This document shows, piece by piece, positions 1 through 4,957 of a stretch of DNA of 5,719 bases; the stretch's first letter is position 1; every line of letters starts with the position of its first letter. The DNA lies in assembly GCA_013329495.1 (NCBI GenBank), contig DUKC01000201.1:1-5719 (forward strand), in the 5' to 3' direction. A model generated the notes under the pieces. It searched no databases. It saw nothing but the letters and a program-made list of their open reading frames with translations, and was not told the origin of the DNA. Made by a program: the position numbers and the translations under genes. Origin of the DNA: Thermoplasmata archaeon. GTDB lineage: Archaea; Thermoplasmatota; E2; UBA9212.

Positions 1-354
1 GGAACTCAGATAGACCCTCAATACCTAAACCACGATAAAGCCAACTACATGGCTTATGCTGAGGATCCGTTGGTCTGCCACGAACCCATGAAACTGAGGT
101 TCTCTGCAGAAGCTGGGAAGAACATCCTCTTTTTGCAGGATAATGCCCAAAACTTGAAGGTGCCTTGCCTGATAATGTGTGGCTCTGAAGACATGTTGGT
201 ACCTCCAAAATCGGTCAAGAACTTTTATGAAAATGTCCAGATAGAGGACAAAACCTTCATTGAGTACGAGGGATTCTACCATGAGATTTTCAATGAGGGC
301 GATAACCGAAGAGTCTATGCGGGCGTTGATTCATGGTTTCTTCCGAGAATTTAG
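1..354 (+). CDS. Alpha/beta hydrolase, monoglyceride lipase / lysophospholipase type, C-terminal part
   Basis: The reading frame is open from the first base, so this is the last 117 residues of a gene that begins outside the window. The ATG at 49 is internal, because homologous-looking sequence continues upstream (IDPQYLNHD, then AYAEDPLV). The fragment carries the distal half of the serine hydrolase fold. VPCLIMCGSEDMLVPP (residues 54-69 of the fragment) is the strand and turn with the acid of the triad, Asp64. EGFYHEIFNE (90-99) holds the catalytic His94. The nucleophile Ser in its GxSxG elbow must lie upstream and cannot be checked. The pattern 'xDPLV', 'GSED.lVPP', 'YEG.YHEifNE' is typical of monoacylglycerol lipase and lysophospholipase-like proteins, so hydrolysis of a lipid or similar carboxylic ester in the cytoplasm is likely, with substrate unknown. 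The gene converges on the symporter gene with 21 bases between the stop codons and no separate terminator hairpin. Confidence 0.87.
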   Translation, partial: GTQIDPQYLNHDKANYMAYAEDPLVCHEPMKLRFSAEAGKNILFLQDNAQNLKVPCLIMCGSEDMLVPPKSVKNFYENVQIEDKTFIEYEGFYHEIFNEGDNRRVYAGVDSWFLPRI

Positions 355-375
355 GGGCTAACAGAGGGTTATGCC

Positions 376-1752
376 TCAAACAGACTTCTTTTGAGTCAAC
401 AAACTCACGACTATCAGAGTTATGATCGCCAGAGGGGCTGAAACAACGATGGCATTTAGATCCCACCACTGCTTGACCGTAACCTGTCCTATCACAGTGA
501 AACAAATCCCAACCAGCATTGAGCTTATTCCACCTGCTTTTGTCGATTTTTTCCACACGAGAGCGCCCAACAAGGCGGGCGTGATCGTAGCACCGTACAT
601 CGTATAAGCGAACATTTGCATCTCCAAAACTGAGGGAAAGAATCGTATCATAACAAATGCTGACACACCCAACAACAGGACCATTAGCCTTTGTAAGAAG
701 AGCTTTAGCCTATCCGAAGTTTTTTTCTTGCGATACCTGGTCAGGATGTCATAAACAAAAGTTGTTGCACTAGAGAGCAAGTAGGAATCTCCAGTGGTTA
801 ACAAAAAAGCAGAAGCCGAAGCAAGTATTATTCCTCCCAAAACAAACGGCATGACAGTTGCTGCAAGTTCAAGAATTGCATAGTCGGCACTTTCCAACGG
901 AAGCAAGTCCAAGGCTCTTGATGAGGCTGCTAAAATGATTAGGGGGATGTTGATTATTAGGCATCCTATCAACCAATATAGAGATCCCCGGGATGCGCTC
1001 CGCTCATCTTTTGCGGCGAAAAGCCTTTGGTACATGTTTTGGTCTCCGAGGACTAGAAATAAGGTTGGAAGTAGATAGCCGATCCATTGCAAAGGGTTTA
1101 ATGTGCTCATCAGAGTAAGATTTTCGGGTGGCAAAGAGCTTAACATTCCAGTGAAGCCCCCCGTAGCTTGAAGTGCAAAGGGTATTCCAACCAACAAGCC
1201 AAAAGATATGAGAAAGGCGCTCAAGCAATCAGTGTAAGCAACTGATATCAACCCTCCAAGTAGTGTTATGAGTAAAATAAATCCAAAACTTATTAGGAAA
1301 GCATTTTCCAAGCTAATTCCCGTAGCCAAATTTAGAATGATTCCAAAACCTCTAATTTGGTAAGAAACTATCCCAACATAAGCAAGAATAATAGCGAGAG
1401 AAGCCACGATATTTGCTATATTTCCGTATCTATCATTCAAGATTCCTGATATTGTGTAGCCTTTGGTTCTTCTGATTGTTCTTGCCAGGAGAATCAAGAG
1501 AAATATACCAAAAGGTTCTGCTAAACAATAAAGAACTCCTGCAAAAGGGCCGTAGCTATAAATAAAGTTTGCTGTGCCGAGGATAGATCCTCCCCCCATC
1601 CATGTAGCCAACAAAGTGCCTGCAATTATAATTGGGCCCAGCCTTCTGCCAGCTACTGAAAAATCATCGGAGCTTTTAACTTTTCTTGAAAAATATAAAG
1701 CCATCCCGGTTATCAAAGCTAGATAGACAATGATGAACGGAAGGAAATCCAT
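376..1752 (-). CDS. Sodium:solute symporter (SSS family) permease
   Basis: This 458-residue, almost wholly hydrophobic protein has about 13 membrane helices, the SSS number, and is slightly shorter than PutP or SGLT proteins. Family marks are DFSVAGRRLGP (30-40) followed by LLATWMGGGSILG (47-59), the broken first core helix. GDQNMYQRLFAAKDERSA (236-253) matches the 'D.q..QR..AAkd...A' segment. The helix at about 310-336 ends SSATTFVYDIL. Aligned from memory to vSGLT, Thr319-Thr320 fall on the Ser364-Ser365 pair of the Na2 sodium site, so sodium coupling is plausible. The family takes up sugars, amino acids, organic acids or pantothenate. The substrate cannot be told from this sequence and no neighbouring catabolic gene points to one. 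The start is the ATG at 1752. A TATA element 25 bases upstream and the lack of a Shine-Dalgarno suggest a leaderless transcript. No frameshift is seen. Confidence 0.93.
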   Translation of the reverse strand: MDFLPFIIVYLALITGMALYFSRKVKSSDDFSVAGRRLGPIIIAGTLLATWMGGGSILGTANFIYSYGPFAGVLYCLAEPFGIFLLILLARTIRRTKGYTISGILNDRYGNIANIVASLAIILAYVGIVSYQIRGFGIILNLATGISLENAFLISFGFILLITLLGGLISVAYTDCLSAFLISFGLLVGIPFALQATGGFTGMLSSLPPENLTLMSTLNPLQWIGYLLPTLFLVLGDQNMYQRLFAAKDERSASRGSLYWLIGCLIINIPLIILAASSRALDLLPLESADYAILELAATVMPFVLGGIILASASAFLLTTGDSYLLSSATTFVYDILTRYRKKKTSDRLKLFLQRLMVLLLGVSAFVMIRFFPSVLEMQMFAYTMYGATITPALLGALVWKKSTKAGGISSMLVGICFTVIGQVTVKQWWDLNAIVVSAPLAIITLIVVSLLTQKKSV

Positions 1753-2076
1753 AAGGCGAAATTGTTTTAATCTTTATAAATTCTTTGCAAAAAGCCTTCA
1801 AACTTAAAACTTTCGGTAGGTAGCAGAAACCAATCAGAATTTTGGTGAGTATGCCACATCATCAAAAAGAGGGTTTTTGAAGAGGGACAAGATTTATTAA
1901 CAAAACTTGCATTGAAGAGCAATAGACTTAATTTGTGCATATCCTCAAAGAATTTGATATAGCTTTGGGCGGTTCTCAAATTCTTTTTATGAATAACTGC
2001 AACACTGTAGAAGGCTGGAAGGCTCATAGATATATATCAGGAGAGCTTTACACTTCAGCAAAATGGGAAGGGAAAT
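1753..2076. other. Intergenic region with no convincing gene
   Basis: These 324 bases separate two minus-strand genes. They hold the symporter TATA box at the low-coordinate end and an AT-only element GATATATATC (2029-2038) near the other end. An 86-codon frame lies on the minus strand from 2027 to 1767. Its product is rich in Leu, Ser, Phe and His and resembles no family I know. It has no Shine-Dalgarno, and the symporter TATA box lies inside its last codons, so I do not call it a gene. A short direct repeat GAAGGCT is present at 2010-2016 and 2018-2024. The stretch could hold an unrecognised small RNA or a decayed gene, but nothing seen proves either. Confidence 0.5.
1773..1780 (-). promoter_or_regulatory. 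TATA box of the symporter gene, leaderless arrangement
   Basis: TTTATAAA is centred about 25 bases upstream of the symporter ATG at 1752, the usual archaeal distance from TATA box to transcription start. The mRNA would therefore begin at or within a few bases of the start codon. No purine-rich ribosome-binding site lies between (CAATTTCGCCTT), which fits leaderless translation. Confidence 0.6.
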
Positions 2077-2970
2077 TCAAAAAGGCCACAGTGTAGAAGT
2101 CCTAGCTCCAGGAACTTCCAAAATGAATTCTACTCCATCCCCCTGAACTTGGACGTCCATATAAACTTCAGACCCTCCTTGACTTCTCGGAATTTCAAAT
2201 ATCACCCGAGAGGCGTTTTCTTCTCCCGGTAAAAGCTCGCCTTCGAAACTAGGAAGCTCGATCGCTTCGTAATAGATGTTTTTATTCGTCTTTAGTATTA
2301 CATAGGGATCTTCAAAAGAAATCTCCGTTTTGATGTTCCCGGTGTTTTTAACCTTAGTCTCAAGAACTAAAAATTGATATTCTTGCTTGGGTTCTGTCCC
2401 CTCGAACTCTCTCCTATGCATCTGGGCTGAATCGAAGAAGATCGCAATCTTTCCAACCGCATCTCCCGCAACCGCTTCTGTCTGTATAAGAGGCATTTCA
2501 CTTGTCTCGTATTTTTCTGGTTCCAAATAAATCGACTCGACAAATATCTCTTCCCTTTCCGCCTTGTGCCTTGCGATGAGTAGGTATTCCTCACCAAAGA
2601 AACCAATTAACCTATTAGGCTTTACCTCTAAGGTAAGTTTATCCTCAATAACGACCTCTTCCGAATTTCGCCATGTAAAGGAGTATTCGGGAGATAGAAC
2701 CACCTGTAGGGTATCAAGAACATTCCCTTCAGTTATTTTTGTTATACTGAGGTTCACAGCATTTCCCTCTTGAGTATAATAGAAATCATATGTTGGCAAT
2801 ACTTCGGGAACGTATTCTTCTTTTACTTCCTCTACTGGTTCCTCTTCTTCTGGTTGAAGCAATGGTTTTAAGTATACAAAACATAAAACTGCAATTAGTA
2901 TTATGACTAAAACAGCAAGTGAAATCCAGACCCACCCTCTTCTTCTCTCAGGCTCTTCTTCCTCTTCCAT
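2077..2970 (-). CDS. Single-pass membrane-anchored protein with DUF4352-like C-terminal domain
   Basis: The 297-residue product starts with a short charged tail (MEEEEEPERRRG), then one strong membrane helix at about 13-36, then a Glu/Pro-rich linker (40-60), then a beta-rich soluble part. Arginines lie just before the helix and acid after it, so the positive-inside rule puts the N-terminus in the cytoplasm and the large domain outside. The helix lacks a signal-peptidase site and probably acts as an anchor. Residues 198-275 look like a DUF4352 or similar immunoglobulin-like fold: YQFLVLETKVKNTGN, then FEDPYVILKTN, then FEGELLPGEENASRVIFEIP. That order matches the usual 'f.vvev.vkNtg...', 'l.pGe...g.v.FeiP' pattern. 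Residues 61-160 are also strand-rich and may form a second domain that I do not recognise. The role is unknown. The gene has its own TATA box and a good Shine-Dalgarno, which fixes the ATG at 2970. Confidence 0.8.
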   Translation of the reverse strand: MEEEEEPERRRGWVWISLAVLVIILIAVLCFVYLKPLLQPEEEEPVEEVKEEYVPEVLPTYDFYYTQEGNAVNLSITKITEGNVLDTLQVVLSPEYSFTWRNSEEVVIEDKLTLEVKPNRLIGFFGEEYLLIARHKAEREEIFVESIYLEPEKYETSEMPLIQTEAVAGDAVGKIAIFFDSAQMHRREFEGTEPKQEYQFLVLETKVKNTGNIKTEISFEDPYVILKTNKNIYYEAIELPSFEGELLPGEENASRVIFEIPRSQGGSEVYMDVQVQGDGVEFILEVPGARTSTLWPF

Positions 2971-2975
2971 CTTGG

Positions 2976-2981
2976 TCTCCT
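2976..2981 (-). promoter_or_regulatory. Shine-Dalgarno of the DUF4352-like gene
   Basis: AGGAGA on the minus strand lies five bases before the ATG at 2970. It is a strong match to the archaeal anti-Shine-Dalgarno and supports this start over any downstream Met. Confidence 0.65.
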
Positions 2982-3015
2982 ATTTTTTACTTTATTCTTT
3001 TTTTGTTATTTTTTG

Positions 3016-3028
3016 TTATATATTATAA
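3016..3028 (-). promoter_or_regulatory. TATA element of the DUF4352-like gene
   Basis: TTATAATATATAA on the minus strand is centred about 50 bases upstream of the ATG. A start about 25 bases downstream of it would give a leader of about 26 bases that includes the Shine-Dalgarno. The element is nearly symmetric, so it could also serve a plus-strand transcript into the gap before the CheC-like gene. Confidence 0.5.
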
Positions 3029-3408
3029 TGATGTCCTTCTTTTTAATCTTTTTCTTATTTTTTAAAACTTTCATTTTTTTGAAGGCTCTACAAATGTTTG
3101 ACAAGTTACCAACAGGACTAGATAAAAAAGGGCATAACAACATCAAGTGAAGATCCGCCTGAATTTTCTTGTTCTCTTAGGTGCAGGGTGTGAGGGAATA
3201 GATGGCCTTTGTAGAAAAGTCAGATCCCACAACTGAACCTGAAAAACAAATTTAGGGATTAAGAGGTTACCAATAAAAAATGTTTTAGAACAGAAAAAAT
3301 GCAATATGAAAGCTAAGAAGGCGCGAATCGCGTTAGGTTCGAATAGAAAAATATTCAGCAAAGAGAGCGTTTAGAATCTTTTTTTCTTCAAAATCCATAA
3401 AAGAAAGA

Positions 3409-3416
3409 TTTATCTA
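3409..3416 (+). promoter_or_regulatory. TATA box of the CheC-like gene
   Basis: TTTATCTA follows a purine-rich stretch (AAAAGAAAGA) that could be the TFB-recognition element. A start about 26 bases downstream falls near 3438, just before the ATG at 3443. The upstream ATG at 3422 would then lie between promoter and transcript start, so it would not be in the mRNA. An imperfect inverted repeat (AATCTTT 3375-3381, AAAGATT 3404-3410) overlaps the upstream edge. Confidence 0.5.
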
Positions 3417-3442
3417 ATTCTATGAGATATAGCTTAGTGAGA

Positions 3443-4066
3443 ATGACAGAAGACAAAGAATCCGAAGACAGAAAAATGTACGAAGACATCTTGAGAGAGA
3501 TATGCTCCCTGGGCGCAGGAAACGCAGCTTCCAGGCTTTCAAAAATGATTGGCAAAAAAGTGGAAATAGATCTTCCGGAAATACTGTTCAGAAGGCCGGA
3601 GGAAGGATCTTATTTTATGCCAAAAGGCGAAAAGGAGCTTGTGATAGGTCTAAAGACAAATTTTGGAGGAGAAAAAGAAGGCATGATATTCACGCTCATT
3701 CCACCCGAACAAGCAATGAAGGTACTAGGATTCGTATTTGATAAAGAAATAAAAGAGATAGGTGAAATGGAACAATCGGCTTTGCTGGAGGTAAGTAACA
3801 TACTTTCGGGAGCTGTTGTGGGTGCAATTGCCAACTTCGCAGGAATGAAAATATACCCCAAACCACCGGACATCACTTTCGATTTGCCACTTTCCATAAT
3901 AGACTTCGCAATTGGAGAGCAAGTAAAAGCCATCAATCGTATTTTTTTTACTGTTGTCTCACTTAAAATAGAAGAAGAAAAGATTTTTCTCTTGCTTACC
4001 TTTTTTCCTTTCTTCGATCTTGCAGGAGAAATATGGGAAAGAACTGAAAAAAAGAAAAAAATATGA
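3443..4066 (+). CDS. CheC-like protein (CheC/CheX/FliY phosphatase family), first active site altered
   Basis: The product has 207 residues from the ATG at 3443. The frame also has an ATG at 3422 adding MRYSLVR, but a TATA box only about six bases before that codon argues for the later start. CheC proteins dephosphorylate CheY-P and can bind the deamidase CheD. They carry two pseudo-symmetric ExxN active sites. Numbered from 3422, the second site is intact: SALLEVSNILSG with Glu123 and Asn126. The first, DILREICSLGAGNAA, has Glu26 but Ser29 where Asn is expected. FGGEKEGMIFTLIP (81-94) and the C-terminal strands (173-197) also fit CheC. Length matches the family (about 200). No che, archaellum or receptor gene is in the window, so a link to taxis is unproven. 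It may be a signalling phosphatase or a CheC-fold binding protein. The C-terminus is lysine-rich. The gene converges on the V4R gene. Confidence 0.85.
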   Translation: MTEDKESEDRKMYEDILREICSLGAGNAASRLSKMIGKKVEIDLPEILFRRPEEGSYFMPKGEKELVIGLKTNFGGEKEGMIFTLIPPEQAMKVLGFVFDKEIKEIGEMEQSALLEVSNILSGAVVGAIANFAGMKIYPKPPDITFDLPLSIIDFAIGEQVKAINRIFFTVVSLKIEEEKIFLLLTFFPFFDLAGEIWERTEKKKKI

Positions 4067-4093
4067 AAATTTATGTTTCACAAATTGATTGAT

Positions 4094-4120
4094 CTTTTCC
4101 TTTTAGGATACGCTTTTTTT
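4094..4120 (+). terminator. T-rich termination region after the CheC-like gene
   Basis: Three T runs (4094-4097, 4101-4104 and 4114-4120, the last of seven) lie 28-54 bases after the stop codon. Archaeal RNA polymerase terminates on such T-tracts without a stable hairpin, and none is seen here. Confidence 0.5.
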
Positions 4121-4202
4121 AAGTTCTCTTCCTTTTATAGGGGAGGGCACGGGGAAAGTTGAAGATTGCTGATCGGGTAAGAGCTTATTGTTGGGTCGCT
4201 TC

Positions 4203-4208
4203 AAAAAA
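4203..4208 (-). terminator. T-tract after the V4R gene
   Basis: TTTTTT on the minus strand begins six bases after the TAA of the V4R gene (4214-4216). It is a simple archaeal-type termination signal that would stop the transcript before the converging CheC-like gene. Confidence 0.35.
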
Positions 4209-4213
4209 CAGCT

Positions 4214-4771
4214 TTATACTGCAACAGCTTCTACCTCACAGTATTTATCGCCCATAGCTATACATTTCAGCTCTTTTGCTTTCGCCTCTCTGTTCCAGTA
4301 TGTGTGGCCCACCCCGGCCATTACCCCCCTAAAAAAGTTGCATTGGGGAACAGATGATTTTCTTTTATTGTTGGCAAAATATGAACGCGCTTCAAATGAG
4401 TTATAGACTCTAGCAACACCCCGCTCCTCAGTGAACTCGATAATTTCAATGGCTCCCCATCCGAAGTAGGTTGCTCCCGCGCAAGTGAATTCTATAGCAG
4501 CTCTTCCTTCCTTTCCGAGAGAGATATATCTACTGCAAATTTCTTTACCGCACTTATATCCAAATTGGTACATACCCTCTGCTGCTACTTCCTCGCTAGA
4601 AATATCAGACATCAACTTCATGATTTGGTAGGGATAGTATTTTAAACCCAAAGCCACCCAATCCTGGCCAAGTCTTTTTATCACACCGGATTCATCTGCA
4701 ATAGAGTGTTCGTCTGTTAAACTTTTATATAATTTTAAAGCTTTCTTTCCGATTTCCTCTGCTTTTCCCAT
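4214..4771 (-). CDS. Stand-alone V4R (4-vinyl reductase) domain protein with predicted zinc site
   Basis: This 185-residue soluble protein is one V4R domain, the TRAPP/Bet3-like fold used for binding small hydrophobic or aromatic ligands in BchJ, DmpR/MopR-type regulators and archaeal MsvR. The C-terminal signature is clear: CNFFRGVMAGVG (144-155) then KELKCIAMGDKYCEVE (166-181). Cys144, Glu167, Cys170 and Cys178 are spaced C-x22-E-x2-C-x7-C. As I recall, that is the spacing of the zinc ligands Cys155, Glu178, Cys181 and Cys189 in the phenol sensor MopR. Extra cysteines are at 74, 79 and 97. There is no DNA-binding or ATPase domain, so it is not a transcription factor by itself. A ligand- or redox-sensing or carrier role is inferred, with ligand unknown. 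The start is fixed by AGAGG eight bases upstream, and a clear TATA box gives the gene its own promoter. Confidence 0.88.
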   Translation of the reverse strand: MGKAEEIGKKALKLYKSLTDEHSIADESGVIKRLGQDWVALGLKYYPYQIMKLMSDISSEEVAAEGMYQFGYKCGKEICSRYISLGKEGRAAIEFTCAGATYFGWGAIEIIEFTEERGVARVYNSFEARSYFANNKRKSSVPQCNFFRGVMAGVGHTYWNREAKAKELKCIAMGDKYCEVEAVAV

Positions 4772-4779
4772 TTTAATTG

Positions 4780-4784
4780 CCTCT
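4780..4784 (-). promoter_or_regulatory. Shine-Dalgarno of the V4R gene
   Basis: AGAGG on the minus strand lies eight bases before the ATG at 4771, with normal spacing and good complementarity to the 16S rRNA tail. Confidence 0.6.
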
Positions 4785-4814
4785 ATAATGTAACAAAAAA
4801 ATAAGATACAAAAA

Positions 4815-4824
4815 TAGATATAAA
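4815..4824 (-). promoter_or_regulatory. TATA box of the V4R gene
   Basis: TTTATATCTA on the minus strand is the best archaeal TATA match in the window. Transcription would start near 4794 and leave a leader of about 23 bases that contains the Shine-Dalgarno. Confidence 0.65.
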
Positions 4825-4833
4825 GTTTTTGAT

Positions 4834-4851
4834 ACTTAATTTACTTAATTT
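4834..4851 (-). repeat. Perfect 9-base tandem repeat next to the V4R promoter
   Basis: AAATTAAGT occurs twice without a gap on the minus strand, ending about ten bases upstream of the TATA box. In archaea, activators often bind at this place, just upstream of the TFB-recognition element, so it may be an operator. The low sequence complexity means chance is possible. Confidence 0.55.
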
Positions 4852-4852
4852 C

Positions 4853-4858
4853 AAAAAA
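4853..4858 (-). terminator. T-tract after the methyltransferase gene
   Basis: GCTTTTTTG on the minus strand lies about 100 bases past the methyltransferase stop and before the V4R promoter. It is the first T run in that spacer and could end the methyltransferase transcript. Confidence 0.3.
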
Positions 4859-4905
4859 GCGAATAACAAATATTTAAGGATTCACCAGTGGAAATCGCCT
4901 CATTC

Positions 4906-4927
4906 GTCTAATAACTGTCTAATAACT
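4906..4927 (-). repeat. Perfect 11-base tandem repeat
   Basis: AGTTATTAGAC is repeated twice head to tail on the minus strand (plus strand GTCTAATAACT at 4906-4916 and 4917-4927). It lies between the methyltransferase stop and the V4R promoter, about 80 bases upstream of the TATA box. The 11-base period puts both copies on the same DNA face. It may be a distal regulator site for the V4R gene or simple sequence in the methyltransferase 3' region. Confidence 0.65.
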
Positions 4928-4957
4928 ATAAGACTAAGAGGAACTTCACTAGCCAAC

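Larger units (their letters stand above)
2971..3442. other. Divergent intergenic region between the DUF4352-like and CheC-like genes
   Basis: The first 115 bases are T-rich on the plus strand and include two copies of TTTTTTGTTA (2999-3018). They form the leader and promoter of the minus-strand gene. The middle (about 3090-3375) has a more mixed composition than a plain spacer and contains a few very short plus-strand reading frames plus a small CGCG hairpin at about 3322-3332. None is long or conserved-looking enough to call a gene. The last 50 bases carry the promoter of the CheC-like gene. No tRNA, rRNA, CRISPR or insertion sequence was seen. Confidence 0.5.

Noticed and set aside
49..51. 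ATG at 49 as the start of the hydrolase
   Set aside because: The frame is open to base 1 and the upstream residues fit the family, so the real start lies outside the window.
290..607. Short frames on both strands across the hydrolase and symporter 3' ends
   Set aside because: They are shadows of the symporter frame, with unlikely composition and no start signals.
3147..3242. C/D box guide RNA candidate (GTGAAGA with CTGA motifs)
   Set aside because: The C box has a mismatch and the spacing between boxes does not fit an archaeal C/D RNA.
3331..3345. tRNA T-arm-like GGTTCGAAT
   Set aside because: The flanking five bases do not pair and no acceptor, D or anticodon arm can be built around it.
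3143..3361. Minus-strand 72-codon hydrophobic frame
   Set aside because: It starts with TTG, has no Shine-Dalgarno and contains a Pro/Arg-rich tail with no family likeness. The overlapping plus-strand frames are no worse.
3610..3936. 108-codon minus-strand frame inside the CheC-like gene
   Set aside because: It is a shadow. The plus-strand frame shows clear CheC motifs over the same bases.
4188..4406. Plus-strand frame opposite the V4R C-terminus
   Set aside because: It is antisense to the best conserved part of the V4R domain and has no independent support.
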